DNA from: Arthrobacter sp. JZ12
GTDB lineage: Bacteria; Actinomycetota; Actinomycetes; Actinomycetales; Micrococcaceae
NCBI RefSeq assembly: GCF_035189165.1
Contig: NZ_CP045246.1
Location: forward strand, 1,612,001 to 1,676,000
Length of the DNA: 64,000 nucleotides
Direction: 5' to 3'
Both the position numbers and the translations under genes were made by a program. The notes under the pieces were generated by a model, which searched no databases, was not told the origin of the DNA, and saw only the letters and a list, made by a program, of their open reading frames with translations. Positions 18,346-27,168 of this stretch are shown here, one piece after another; the stretch's first letter is position 1, and every line of letters starts with the position of its first letter.

Positions 18346-19944
18346 GTGATCACCGTGTCGAATCTGGAGTTGCGCGCGGGCGCACGCCTGCTCATGGACC
18401 AGGTGTCCTTCCGGGTAGACCGCGGCGACAAGATCGGCCTTGTGGGACGCAACGGTGCCGGCAAGACCACGCTCACGCGCGTCCTGGCCGGCGAAGGCCT
18501 ACCCGCCGCGGGAACAGTTACACGCACCGGCGACATCGGCTACCTCCCGCAGGATCCCCGCACGCCGAACATGGAGCAGCTTGCCCGAGACCGCATTCTT
18601 TCCGCTCGGAACCTCGACGTAGTTGTCGGCAAGCTGCGGGAGACCCAGGAGCGGATGGCCAGCGACGACGCCGCTGTACGCGACAAGGCCATGGCGCGCT
18701 ACGACCGGCTCGAGGCTGAATTCCTCGCCCATGGCGGCTACGCCGCGGAAGCTGAAGCCGCAGCCATCTCCTCGAACCTCGCGCTGCCGGAGCGGATCCT
18801 CAACCAACCGCTGAAGACGCTGTCCGGCGGGCAGCGCCGCCGCGTCGAACTGGCCCGGATCCTCTACTCGGGCGCCGAAACGATGCTGCTGGACGAGCCG
18901 ACCAACCACCTGGACGCGGACTCGATCACTTGGCTGCGCGACTTCCTGAAGAACCACCAGGGTGGCCTGATCGTGATCAGCCACGATGTTGACCTGCTTG
19001 AGGCGACCGTCAACAAGGTCTTCCACCTCGACGCCAACCGCTCCACGATCGACCTCTACAACATGGGCTGGAAGCGTTACCTCCAGCAGCGCGAGACAGA
19101 CGAGCGGGCCCGCAAGCGTGAGCGGGCAAATGCGGAGAAGAAGGCCCAGGTGCTGATGGATCAGGCCAACAAGATGCGGGCCAAGGCCACCAAGGCCGTG
19201 GCTGCCCAGAACATGGCCAAGCGCGCCGAGCGCATGCTGTCCGGCCTTGACGCGGTCCGCGCGCAGGATCGGGTGGCGGCGCTGCGCTTCCCGGAGCCCG
19301 CGCCCTGCGGTCGTACGCCGATGATGGCCGAGGGCCTCAGCAAGTCCTACGGTTCGCTGGAAATCTTCACCGACGTCGACCTGGCCATCGACCGCGGCTC
19401 CAAGGTGGTGATCCTCGGCCTGAACGGTGCCGGCAAGACGACGCTCCTGCGCATGCTCGCTGGGGTGGATCAGCCAGATACGGGGAAGATCGTTCCCGGT
19501 CACGGACTGAAGGTCGGCTACTACGCGCAGGAGCACGAAACGTTGGACACCCAGCGCACCGTGCTGGAGAACATGCGAACTGCTGCCCCCGATATGCGGG
19601 ACGCCGAGGTGCGCGGCATCCTCGGTTCATTCCTGTTCTCGGGTGACGACGTCGACAAACCTGCCGGAGTGCTCTCGGGTGGAGAGAAGACCCGTCTGGC
19701 GCTTGCCACGATTGTGGCGTCCTCAGCCAATGTCCTGCTGCTCGACGAGCCCACCAACAACCTCGACCCGGCCAGCCGCGAGGAGATCTTGGGCGCGCTG
19801 CGGAACTACACCGGCGCCGTCGTTCTGGTGAGCCATGACGAGGGTGCGGTGGACGCATTGAATCCCGAGCGGGTGGTGCTGCTGCCCGACGGGGTCGAGG
19901 ACCTGTGGAACGAGGACTACCTGGAACTGGTGACGCTGGCCTAG
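18346..19944 (+). CDS. ABC-F family ATPase
   Basis: This 532-residue soluble protein has two ABC domains in tandem with no membrane segment, the layout of ABC-F translation factors. Walker A motifs are GRNGAGKTTL (near 33) and GLNGAGKTTLL (near 361); signatures are LSGGQRRRVELA and LSGGEKTRLALA. Between them is the long charged linker (RKRERANAEKKAQVLMD, about residues 250-290) that in this family reaches the peptidyl-transferase region. These proteins act on ribosomes, either as resistance factors or as translation factors; sequence alone does not say which. The start is GTG 18346. Confidence 0.9.
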   Translation: MITVSNLELRAGARLLMDQVSFRVDRGDKIGLVGRNGAGKTTLTRVLAGEGLPAAGTVTRTGDIGYLPQDPRTPNMEQLARDRILSARNLDVVVGKLRETQERMASDDAAVRDKAMARYDRLEAEFLAHGGYAAEAEAAAISSNLALPERILNQPLKTLSGGQRRRVELARILYSGAETMLLDEPTNHLDADSITWLRDFLKNHQGGLIVISHDVDLLEATVNKVFHLDANRSTIDLYNMGWKRYLQQRETDERARKRERANAEKKAQVLMDQANKMRAKATKAVAAQNMAKRAERMLSGLDAVRAQDRVAALRFPEPAPCGRTPMMAEGLSKSYGSLEIFTDVDLAIDRGSKVVILGLNGAGKTTLLRMLAGVDQPDTGKIVPGHGLKVGYYAQEHETLDTQRTVLENMRTAAPDMRDAEVRGILGSFLFSGDDVDKPAGVLSGGEKTRLALATIVASSANVLLLDEPTNNLDPASREEILGALRNYTGAVVLVSHDEGAVDALNPERVVLLPDGVEDLWNEDYLELVTLA

Positions 19945-19986
19945 GCGGCCTGCACCGTTCCACGCCTGGCGCTGACGCCTGAACTC

Positions 19987-20808
19987 CTACAGCCCACGGG
20001 CGTCGAGGATGGCGTCTTCTTCCTCTTCGGAGGAGGGCCGGCGTCGTGTCCGTACGGGTGCCGGCGCGTCCAGCTCATCCTCGTGGTCGAGGCGGTACTG
20101 CTGACGCACGGCGTAGCCGAACCCCACGAAGAGCAGGACGCCGAAGGCGAACCACTGCATGGAGTAGGACAGATGCGGCCCGAGGTCGATCGCGGGCTTT
20201 GCGGGCGCCACGGGTGTGGTTGCCGGGGCAGGGGATTCTGAGGCAAGGAGTCCATACGCAGCTGCGTGCATCGGATAGTCCAGCTGTGCGCCGTATCCGG
20301 CCAGATCGATGGAGGCAAGCTGTCCTTCCGGCGCCGAACGGTTCAGGACAGGTTCTCCGGGCCGGATGCGCGCGGTAACCGTGACCTCGCCTTCCGGTGC
20401 CTGCGGCACCTCGTCTGGATGGCCTGCCTCGCGGTTCCCGATGGGCAGCCAGCCGCGGTTGATAACGACGGCGGTGCCGTCCTGCAGCCGCAGGGGCACC
20501 AGGACCTCGTACCCGGGCCGTCCGTTCAGTGGCCGGTTCCGGACGATGCGCTGGTTCGCCGAATCATAGGTGCCGGTCATTTCCACCGGCATCCACTCGC
20601 GGGACTCTTCGTAGGTGTCGAACAGGCTCGGATCATAGGCGATCGGCTCACGATCGTAGTTGGCCTGCACGGTGCTCACTGTTGCTGCGGCCTGGTCCCG
20701 ACGGTCGAGCTGCCATAGACCGAGGGCAGTGCAGGCTGCGGCCAGGACCATAACCAGGGCGAACCAACCGAACCAGCGTGGGGATGCGAGATACGTCAGA
20801 AACTTCAC
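19987..20808 (-). CDS. SURF1 family cytochrome oxidase assembly protein
   Basis: SURF1 proteins help insert heme A into cytochrome oxidase. The 273-residue protein has one N-terminal membrane segment (FGWFALVMVLAAACTALG), a conserved LGLWQLDRR and NRPLNGRPGYEVLVPL, INRGWLPIG, and a second membrane segment (MQWFAFGVLLFVGFGYAVR) near the end, followed by an acidic/basic tail. GTG 20808 overlaps the upstream gene's stop (GTGA). The function fits with ctaA and ctaB elsewhere in the window. Confidence 0.92.
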   Translation of the reverse strand: MKFLTYLASPRWFGWFALVMVLAAACTALGLWQLDRRDQAAATVSTVQANYDREPIAYDPSLFDTYEESREWMPVEMTGTYDSANQRIVRNRPLNGRPGYEVLVPLRLQDGTAVVINRGWLPIGNREAGHPDEVPQAPEGEVTVTARIRPGEPVLNRSAPEGQLASIDLAGYGAQLDYPMHAAAYGLLASESPAPATTPVAPAKPAIDLGPHLSYSMQWFAFGVLLFVGFGYAVRQQYRLDHEDELDAPAPVRTRRRPSSEEEEDAILDARGL

Positions 20809-21056
20809 GGTGCTGCGGGCGCGTCTTCCAACGGCAGCGTCTCTTTCCAGAGTCCGCGGGTGGTCAGATAATCCTGCAGCCATTCCCGATGCGCATCACA
20901 AGCCAGCCATACTTTGCGGCGTTCCGGGGTATGGATCCGCGGGTTGTTCCACAGCAGCTGCCAGGTCGCGGGCTGCCTGCAGGCCTTACGCGAGCAGGTG
21001 GGGACGGAGAGCGCTGCCGGTGCAGTGGCGCCCGGCAGTTGGTCAAAAATGCTCAT
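20805..21056 (-). CDS. Small conserved Cys/His protein, possible zinc ribbon
   Basis: This 83-residue protein is of unknown function. It has C-x4-C (PTCSRKACRQ) and C-x2-H (LACDAHREW) about 30 residues later, the pattern of a small zinc-binding fold. It is locked between two genes by four-base overlaps: ATGA with the DUF3099 gene upstream and GTGA with SURF1 downstream. The coupling suggests a role linked to membrane or oxidase assembly, but this is inference. Confidence 0.8.
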   Translation of the reverse strand: MSIFDQLPGATAPAALSVPTCSRKACRQPATWQLLWNNPRIHTPERRKVWLACDAHREWLQDYLTTRGLWKETLPLEDAPAAP

Positions 21057-21457
21057 GCTTCCCGCTTTCCGTCCTCTCTGCTTTGGTCCGGCTCATCCGG
21101 CACGATCTCCCCCTGAAGGGTCATCGGCCCTTCCTCCTCGGCCACTGGTGCCGCCGCCTCGAGTTCCGGGGCCGGCGCCCGATCGAGCAATGTCTCGCTG
21201 TGCCCGAGGTTGCTCGTGTCGCTGCCGCCGTTCGCGATGATCACCGCGAAGTAGGGAAGGAAGACGGCGCCTGCAATCATCACCCACTGCAGCCAGCCCT
21301 CGACCACGAACACCAGGATCAGGCACACCAGGCGGATGCCCATGGACAGCGAGTACTTGATCATCCGGCGGCGCATCTCATCGCTGTGCGCCTCCCGGGC
21401 ATCACTGATGTTGTGCACATCCGGGTTGCGTTCGAACTGATGGCGCAGCTTGATCAT
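21053..21457 (-). CDS. DUF3099 family membrane protein
   Basis: This 134-residue protein has two adjacent hydrophobic segments (MGIRLVCLILVFVVEGWLQW and VMIAGAVFLPYFAVIIAN) and an acidic C-terminal tail, the layout of DUF3099 proteins of actinobacteria. The N-terminus has the conserved HNISDAREAHSDEMRRRM. ATG 21457 is preferred over the adjacent GTG 21460 because the GGAG lies at a workable distance only for the ATG. Function is unknown. Confidence 0.8.
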   Translation of the reverse strand: MIKLRHQFERNPDVHNISDAREAHSDEMRRRMIKYSLSMGIRLVCLILVFVVEGWLQWVMIAGAVFLPYFAVIIANGGSDTSNLGHSETLLDRAPAPELEAAAPVAEEEGPMTLQGEIVPDEPDQSREDGKREA

Positions 21458-21568
21458 CACTCTCCAAAGGACCTATCCATTGTCTCACTTGGTTCCTTGT
21501 TGTTAAAGTTCGGGCCTGCGCGACTAGGATCGAACGGATACACGACCGCGAACACCGGAGGACCATCC

Positions 21569-22312
21569 GTGCAGGAACAGAAGACCGCTGCAACACCCAC
21601 CCAGAAGGAGGGCCGCAGCGTCCTGGTAACCGGCGGCAACCGCGGGATCGGCCTTGCGATTGCCCAGTCCTTCCTTGCGAACGGAGACCGGGTTGCGATC
21701 ACCTACCGCAGCGGTGAGGTACCGGAGGGAATGCTTGGCGTCCGTGCCGATGTCACCGACGCTGACCAGATCGATGCGGCGTTCAAGGAGGTTGAGGAAG
21801 CCCACGGCGCCGTTGAGGTACTGGTTGCCAATGCCGGCATCACCCGGGACACCCTGCTCCTAAGGATGAGCGAAGATGACTTCACCGACGTGATCGACAC
21901 AAACCTCACCGGTTCGTTCCGCGTGATCAAACGGGCTTCGCGGGGAATGCTGCGCCTGCGCCGGGGAAGGATCGTGCTGATCTCCTCGGTGTCCGGCCTC
22001 TACGGCGCTCCCGGCCAAATCAATTACTCCGCTTCCAAAGCAGGCCTGGTCGGCATCGCGCGTTCCTTCACCCGGGAACTCGGTTCCCGCGGCATCACCT
22101 GCAATGTTGTTGCCCCAGGCTTCATCAACACGGACATGACGGCGGCGCTTCCCGAGGAGACGCAGCAGAACTACCTGACCTCCATCCCGGCCGGCCGCTT
22201 CGCCGAGGCATCCGAAGTGGCAGACGTGGTCCGCTGGGTCGCCAGCGACGAGGCGGCCTACATCTCCGGCGCCGTGATCCCGGTCGACGGCGGTCTCGGC
22301 ATGGGCCACTGA
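21569..22312 (+). CDS. fabG: 3-oxoacyl-ACP reductase FabG
   Basis: This 247-residue short-chain dehydrogenase has the cofactor motif TGGNRGIG, the NAG motif (VANAGITRD), and the catalytic Ser-Tyr-Lys in ISSVSGLYGAPGQINYSASKAG. The C-terminal VAPGFINTDMT and ISGAVIPVDGGLGMGH are typical of FabG, which reduces 3-oxoacyl-ACP with NADPH in fatty acid synthesis. GTG 21569 follows GGAGG with correct spacing; the frame is open far upstream but has no matching sequence. The next gene is a second SDR, an order that recalls mycobacterial mabA-inhA. Confidence 0.9.
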   Translation: MQEQKTAATPTQKEGRSVLVTGGNRGIGLAIAQSFLANGDRVAITYRSGEVPEGMLGVRADVTDADQIDAAFKEVEEAHGAVEVLVANAGITRDTLLLRMSEDDFTDVIDTNLTGSFRVIKRASRGMLRLRRGRIVLISSVSGLYGAPGQINYSASKAGLVGIARSFTRELGSRGITCNVVAPGFINTDMTAALPEETQQNYLTSIPAGRFAEASEVADVVRWVASDEAAYISGAVIPVDGGLGMGH

Positions 22313-22360
22313 CCACAGCAACTGACGATACACAGATACAAGTCAAGGAGACGTCCACAC

Positions 22361-23104
22361 ATGGGTGCACTGCAGAACACGACCGCGATCGTCACGGGTT
22401 CGTCCCGCGGAATCGGGGCAGAGGTGGCGCGCCTGCTCGCCGAGCAGGGGGCCGCCGTCGTCGTCAACTACCGGCAGAAGGCGCCCCGCGCGAACAAGGT
22501 CGTCGCGGGAATTGAGGCCGCCGGCGGCCGCGCGGTAGCCGTGGGTGCAGATCTCACCGCGCCTGAGGGGGCGAAGGCGCTCGTCGACGCGGCTGTGCAG
22601 AACTTCGGCGGACTGAACCTCCTCGTGCTCAACGCATCCGGCGGCATGGAGACCGGCCTTGGCGACGATTACGCGCTGAAGCTGAACCGGGATGCGCAGG
22701 TAGGGATGCTCTCAGCCGCACTCGAGGTCATGCCTGCCGGATCGCGCGTGGTATTCGTCACGAGCCACCAGGCCCACTTCATCAACTCCGTCGAAACGAT
22801 GGATGCATACGAGCCCGTAGCACGCAGCAAGCGCGCAGGCGAGGACGCCCTGCGTGAGATGATTCCGAACCTGACCGACCGCGGCATCTCCCTGGTCGTG
22901 GTGTCCGGCGACATGATCGAGGGCACTGTCACCGCCACCCTGCTGGACCGGGCTGCACCCGGTGCGATTGAAGCGCGCAGGCAGGAAGCCGGACGCCTCT
23001 ACACCGTGGAGGAGTTTGCAGCGGAGATCGTGAAGATGGTCACCTCCGATGTACCCACCGGCCACACCGAGTACGTGGGCGGCGCGGAGCACTTCACCCG
23101 CTGA
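22361..23104 (+). CDS. SDR protein with InhA/FabI-like Tyr-x6-Lys
   Basis: This 247-residue protein starts like a classical SDR (TGSSRGIGAEVARLL; NASGG in place of NNAG). Its catalytic centre is not classical: S135 in VTSHQAHF is followed by Y150 and K157, six residues apart (YEPVARSK), the spacing of enoyl-ACP reductases FabI/InhA rather than Tyr-x3-Lys. It directly follows fabG after 48 bases with an AAGGAG site, so a role as enoyl reductase or a related reductase in fatty acid metabolism is possible. This is inference. Confidence 0.8.
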   Translation: MGALQNTTAIVTGSSRGIGAEVARLLAEQGAAVVVNYRQKAPRANKVVAGIEAAGGRAVAVGADLTAPEGAKALVDAAVQNFGGLNLLVLNASGGMETGLGDDYALKLNRDAQVGMLSAALEVMPAGSRVVFVTSHQAHFINSVETMDAYEPVARSKRAGEDALREMIPNLTDRGISLVVVSGDMIEGTVTATLLDRAAPGAIEARRQEAGRLYTVEEFAAEIVKMVTSDVPTGHTEYVGGAEHFTR

Positions 23105-23160
23105 TCCGTTTCCGCAACAGGTTTTGCGACCAGGTTCTGCCACGCGTTTGCGCGACCAAT

Positions 23161-23202
23161 AGACGAATGGCACCGGGCTTACCCGCCCGGTGCCATTCGT
23201 CT
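23161..23202. terminator. Bidirectional terminator between SDR and serB
   Basis: Arms 23161-23178 and 23185-23202 (AGACGAATGGCACCGGGC and its complement) form an 18-bp perfect stem with a TTACCC loop, between two convergent genes. Confidence 0.85.
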
Positions 23203-23236
23203 GTTCGCGTCCTGATCCTTACGTGTCTCCAGCCGG

Positions 23237-24118
23237 TCAGAGCCGCACGAAGTGGCGTACGACGTCCAGGTAGGGGAAATCCACTGCGACGTCCGCGGCG
23301 GCGCGGACTGCAGGCTTCGAATTAAAAGCCACACCAAGGCCGGCTGCAGCGAGCATGTCGAGGTCGTTGGCGCCGTCGCCCACCGCGACGGTCCGTTCGA
23401 GGGGGATACCCGCCGCCTCGGCCCACGCACGGAGGCAGCGTTCCTTCTCGGCCCGGTCAACGACGGGCCCGATGACTGTGCCGGTCAGCGAGCCGGCGTC
23501 GACACCGAGGAGGTTCGCCTTGGCGTGGGATAGCCTCAGCCGTGCGGCCAGCGGTTCCAGGATCTGGCTGAACCCTCCCGAGACAACCGCAACCAGATGC
23601 CCGGCTTCGAGGAACGCCTCGATCAGGTGTTCTGCTCCCTCGCTGAGCTCAATCCGGGTTCCGACGTCCTCAATCACTCCCTCGCCCAGCCCGGCCAGGA
23701 CCGCCACGCGGGCGTGGAGGCTCTGCGCGAAGTCCAGTTCGCCCCGCATGGCCGACTCGGTCACGGCAGCCACTTCGGCTTCACGGCCGGCATGGGCGGC
23801 GAGGAGTTCGATGACCTCCTGCTTGATAAGGGTTGAATCCACATCCATGATCAGCAGCTTCGTTCCCTCGCCCAGCAGGGCCGGAGGTACCACCGCGACG
23901 CCGGTTTCCTCAGTCACCAGCGGCGCAAGAGCGGTCCGTAAAGTTTCTATCCCCTCATCCGAGCTCACGGTGAGCGTGGCCACCTGGTAGGCGCCGGCGT
24001 CGTCCGTGCTTTCCCCGACGACGACGGCGCCGGTCGCCTGCACTGCCCGGCGCACCTTGGAGCGGTGCGATCCTTCCAACCGGGTGCCGAAGCTGACTAC
24101 CCTGAACGTCTCCGTCAC
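23237..24118 (-). CDS. serB: Phosphoserine phosphatase
   Basis: SerB hydrolyses phosphoserine to serine, the last step of serine synthesis. The C-terminal 200 residues form the HAD domain: MDVDSTLIKQEV (nucleophile Asp), VVSGGFSQI, the Lys region DRAEKERC and VGDGANDLDML. The N-terminal 85 residues are an ACT-like domain. I chose GTG 24118 (293 residues) with AAAGG upstream; an ATG at 24151 is also possible and sits five bases after CATAAT. Confidence 0.9.
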   Translation of the reverse strand: MTETFRVVSFGTRLEGSHRSKVRRAVQATGAVVVGESTDDAGAYQVATLTVSSDEGIETLRTALAPLVTEETGVAVVPPALLGEGTKLLIMDVDSTLIKQEVIELLAAHAGREAEVAAVTESAMRGELDFAQSLHARVAVLAGLGEGVIEDVGTRIELSEGAEHLIEAFLEAGHLVAVVSGGFSQILEPLAARLRLSHAKANLLGVDAGSLTGTVIGPVVDRAEKERCLRAWAEAAGIPLERTVAVGDGANDLDMLAAAGLGVAFNSKPAVRAAADVAVDFPYLDVVRHFVRL

Positions 24119-24261
24119 GTGCCGAAGGCCTTTCGTCGATCCAAGTCTCATCTGCCATTATGCGGCCCTGCAGGCCGGCCGTGTTAACGCTCTGCCGCGC
24201 TGTCCGCCTGCCGGTCGTCCATTTAGCACTGGATGCCCGTCGTGCCCTAGTGTCTAGTGTC

Positions 24262-25047
24262 ATGAGTGATGTTCTGGAACTGTCCGGGGTGAGCCTTGTC
24301 CGCGGTGGAAAAGCTCTGCTGGACGGGGTCGACTGGCAGGTCAAAGAGGGCGAACGCTGGGTGGTCATGGGCCCCAACGGTGCGGGTAAAACGACCCTCC
24401 TTCAGATTGCCGGCGCGCGGATCCATCCGACCCGGGGCGTGGCGGGAATCCTCGACGAGGTTCTGGGCGCGGTTGACGTCTTTGAGCTGCGGCCGCGGAT
24501 CGGTCTTGCGTCAGCGGCCCTGGCGTCCCAGATCCCGGCACACGAAACCGTACTCAACGTAGTCGTAACCGCCTCTTACGGCGTGACCGGACGGTGGCGT
24601 GAGCAGTATGAGAAGGTCGATGAGCGCCGGGCCTTCCGCCTTCTCGACAAGTGGGGCGTCTCCATGCTGATGAACCGCACCTTCGCAACCCTCAGCGAGG
24701 GCGAGCGGAAGCGCGTCCAGATCGCCCGTGCCTTGATGACCGACCCTGAACTGCTGCTGCTCGACGAGCCCGCCGCAGGGCTGGACCTTGCCGGCCGCGA
24801 GGACCTGGTGGCTCGTCTTAGCGAGCTGGCAGCTGACGAGGAGTCGCCCGCTATGGTCCTGGTGACCCACCACCTGGAGGAGGTTCCGCCGGGATTCACC
24901 CATGCCATGCTAATGCGCGACGGCGGTGTGGTGGCGGCAGGGCCGATCGAGGATGTGCTGACGGCCGAACACCTGAGCACTGCCTTCGACCTCCCGCTTG
25001 AGGTGACCCGTCGCGACGGCAGGTACAGCGCCGTCGCACGCTCCTAG
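24262..25047 (+). CDS. ABC transporter ATP-binding protein
   Basis: This 261-residue ATPase has Walker A GPNGAGKTTLL, signature LSEGERKRVQIARAL (Glu in place of the usual second Gly), Walker B LLLLDEPAAGLD and VTHHLEEVPPG. The domain resembles YlmA/ModF-type stand-alone ABC proteins more than a transporter with partner genes; no permease of the ABC type is adjacent. ATG 24262 follows TAGTGT by seven bases without a ribosome binding site, so it is probably leaderless. Confidence 0.85.
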   Translation: MSDVLELSGVSLVRGGKALLDGVDWQVKEGERWVVMGPNGAGKTTLLQIAGARIHPTRGVAGILDEVLGAVDVFELRPRIGLASAALASQIPAHETVLNVVVTASYGVTGRWREQYEKVDERRAFRLLDKWGVSMLMNRTFATLSEGERKRVQIARALMTDPELLLLDEPAAGLDLAGREDLVARLSELAADEESPAMVLVTHHLEEVPPGFTHAMLMRDGGVVAAGPIEDVLTAEHLSTAFDLPLEVTRRDGRYSAVARS

Positions 25048-25065
25048 ATATTCCGGCACTCCTTC

Positions 25066-25842
25066 GTGGACTTACTGCGCGATGCGCTGATCCTTGTAGG
25101 TGGGCTGTGGGCGGGAACCATCAACACGATTGTCGGATCGGGAACGCTGGTTACCTTTCCCATTCTCATCGCTCTGGGGTATGCCCCGGTCACGGCGTCC
25201 ATCAGCAATGCGATGGGGCTTGTAGCCGGAAACATGTCCGGTGCGTGGGGCTACCGTTCCGAACTCAAGGGCAGCGGCCGCACGCTGCTGAAGCTGCTTC
25301 CGGCCTCGCTGCTGGGCGGGGTCACCGGGGCGGCGCTGCTGCTCAACCTGCCGGAGACGGTATTCGGGCTGGTCGCGCCCTTCCTCATCGTTGTCGCACT
25401 TGGCTTTGTCATCTTCCAGCCGAAGCTGCAGCGGTGGGTACGACGGCGGGCTGAGGCGCGCCCGGCTGCGCCGTCACATCCCCTCGCGCTGACCATCCTG
25501 GTTTTCCTCGCCGGAGTTTACGGAGGCTACTTCGTTGCAGCCCAGGGGATTCTTCTCGTCGGCATCCTCGGCGTCTTCCTGCACGGCACAATGCAGGCCG
25601 CAAACGCCATGAAGAACGTCCTGGTGCTGGGCGTGAACCTGATCGCGGCGGTCTCCTACATGATCTTCGCCTTCGACCGGATCGACTGGTGGGTGGTCCT
25701 GCTGATTGCCGTCGGCTCCCTGGCGGGCGGATTTGTCGGTTCACTCGTGGGGCGGCGGCTTCCGCCTGTCGCTCTGCGCAGCGTGATCGTGGTGCTCGGC
25801 CTGGTTGCCCTCTACGTGATGATTTCCAGGCTGGTGAACTGA
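25066..25842 (+). CDS. TauE/SafE family membrane transporter
   Basis: This 258-residue protein has about seven to eight hydrophobic segments and the family's glycine-rich opening GGLWAGTINTIVGSGTLVTFP and a repeat of that element, GVYGGYFVAAQGILLVGI, in the second half. TauE/SafE proteins are anion exporters, best known for sulfite or sulfonates. It lies 18 bases after the ABC ATPase and one base before the rRNA/tRNA methyltransferase, so it is probably co-transcribed, but no functional link is evident. Confidence 0.88.
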   Translation: MDLLRDALILVGGLWAGTINTIVGSGTLVTFPILIALGYAPVTASISNAMGLVAGNMSGAWGYRSELKGSGRTLLKLLPASLLGGVTGAALLLNLPETVFGLVAPFLIVVALGFVIFQPKLQRWVRRRAEARPAAPSHPLALTILVFLAGVYGGYFVAAQGILLVGILGVFLHGTMQAANAMKNVLVLGVNLIAAVSYMIFAFDRIDWWVVLLIAVGSLAGGFVGSLVGRRLPPVALRSVIVVLGLVALYVMISRLVN

Positions 25843-25843
25843 G

Positions 25844-26656
25844 ATGCCGCTGGTGCGCCTCTCGGACGCGTCAGACAGCAGGGTGGGCGATTACACGAAC
25901 CTCACCGACACCCAGCTCCGACGACGGCGCGAACCGGCTGAGGGCCTGTACATCGCCGAGAGCACCAAGGTGCTGCGCCGGGCAATCGACGCCGGACACA
26001 CTCCCCGGTCCTTCTTCCTTGCCGACAAGTGGCTGCCTGACCTCCAGGACATACTCGACCGGTTCCCCGACGTGCCGGCCTTCCTGGGATCGGAACAGGT
26101 GCTGGAGGAGATAACCGGCTTCCACCTTCACAGGGGAGCGCTGGCCGCCATGAACCGGCCGGCCCCGCTTGCCCTCGCGGACGTGCTGGCCGACGCGCGC
26201 AGGATCGCAGTCCTCGAGGACATGGTCGATCACACCAACCTCGGCGCGGTGTTCCGCTCCGCCGCAGCGCTCGGCGTGGACGCGGTGCTCATTACTCCCC
26301 GGTGTGCAGACCCGCTCTACCGCAGGGCTATCCGCGTGAGCATGGGGACGGTATTCCAAGTTCCCTGGGTACGGCTCGAGTCGTGGCCGGAGTCGATCGA
26401 GATTTTGCAGGGTGCGGGTTTCGTCGTTGCGGCACTTGCCCTGTCAGCCGACTCCATCGAACTGCAGGAGCTGTCCAGCCGCTCGGTCGAGCGGCTGGCG
26501 CTTGTGCTCGGAACGGAGGGAGACGGTTTGGCCAAGGAGACGCTGGAGCGAGCCGACGTGACCGTCCGGATTCCCATGAATCCCGTTGTCGACTCCCTCA
26601 ACGTTGCGGCTGCGGGGGCTGTCGCCTTTTGGGAGTGCCGTCCAAGCGTGGACTGA
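25844..26656 (+). CDS. SpoU/TrmH family RNA 2'-O-methyltransferase
   Basis: This 270-residue SPOUT enzyme has the three knot motifs: NLGAVFRSAAALG (motif 1, catalytic Arg), LVLGTEGDGL (motif 2) and IPMNPVVDSLNVAAAGAVAF (motif 3). An N-terminal 100-residue domain probably binds RNA. The target nucleotide cannot be told; homologues modify ribosomal or transfer RNA ribose. It starts one base after the TauE stop. Confidence 0.9.
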   Translation: MPLVRLSDASDSRVGDYTNLTDTQLRRRREPAEGLYIAESTKVLRRAIDAGHTPRSFFLADKWLPDLQDILDRFPDVPAFLGSEQVLEEITGFHLHRGALAAMNRPAPLALADVLADARRIAVLEDMVDHTNLGAVFRSAAALGVDAVLITPRCADPLYRRAIRVSMGTVFQVPWVRLESWPESIEILQGAGFVVAALALSADSIELQELSSRSVERLALVLGTEGDGLAKETLERADVTVRIPMNPVVDSLNVAAAGAVAFWECRPSVD

Positions 26657-26715
26657 ACCGGTACGTGTGAGCCCCGTCCACCGGCTTTCGCTTAGCAGAT
26701 CAGGGGCGGGTGCGG

Positions 26716-26785
26716 TAGAGTGGGTTGCTGGCCTGCTCTCGGGCCAAGAACTTTCAAACTCCCGGTGCCTGGCAAAATCCAGGCA
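26716..26785 (+). promoter_or_regulatory. rpmE2 promoter and structured leader
   Basis: TAGAGT at 26716-26721 is a likely -10 element, giving a leader of about 75 nt before the L31 gene. It contains a TGGCC/GGCCA hairpin near 26729-26745 and a perfect 7-bp stem TGCCTGG-CAAAAT-CCAGGCA at 26766-26785, just before the AGAAGGT ribosome binding site. Such a leader could regulate translation. Confidence 0.4.
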
Positions 26786-26803
26786 ACTACAGAAGGTATT
26801 ACT

Positions 26804-27058
26804 GTGAAGTCTGATATCCACCCCAAGTACTCGACGGTCGTCTTCCGCGACCTCGCCTCGGACAAGTCTTTCCTGACTCGCTCCACTGTCACCTCTGACA
26901 AGACGGTCGAATGGGAAGACGGCAACACCTACCCGCTGGTAGAGGTGGAAATCTCTTCGGAGTCACACCCGTTCTACACCGGTAAGCAGCGCATCATGGA
27001 CTCCGCCGGCCGCGTCGAGCGCTTCAACCAGCGCTTCAAGGGCTTCGGAAAGAAGTAG
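26804..27058 (+). CDS. rpmE2: 50S ribosomal protein L31 type B
   Basis: This 84-residue protein matches the type B (zinc-free) L31: it has [29 protein letters not shown] and [14 protein letters not shown] and contains no cysteine. In bacteria with both forms the Cys-free copy replaces zinc-binding L31 during zinc shortage, under Zur control; I saw no clear Zur site here. GTG 26804 follows AGAAGG. Confidence 0.95.
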   Translation: MKSDIHPKYSTVVFRDLASDKSFLTRSTVTSDKTVEWEDGNTYPLVEVEISSESHPFYTGKQRIMDSAGRVERFNQRFKGFGKK

Positions 27059-27087
27059 TCCGCGCGGATTGTCCCACGGATTTTATC

Positions 27088-27123
27088 GCTGGACCCGAAC
27101 CGGAATGCCGGTTCGGGTCCAGC
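27088..27123 (+). terminator. Intrinsic terminator after rpmE2
   Basis: A perfect 16-bp stem (27088-27103 with 27108-27123) with loop AATG, followed by TCTTTA. Confidence 0.85.
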
Positions 27124-27168
27124 TCTTTAAGCGGGTAGGAACATCATCGGCAGCAGGAGGAGATTTCA

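Noticed and set aside
20660..21568. Long plus-strand open frame upstream of fabG
   Set aside because: It is opposite the SURF1, Cys/His and DUF3099 genes, and FabG similarity begins only at GTG 21569 after a GGAGG.
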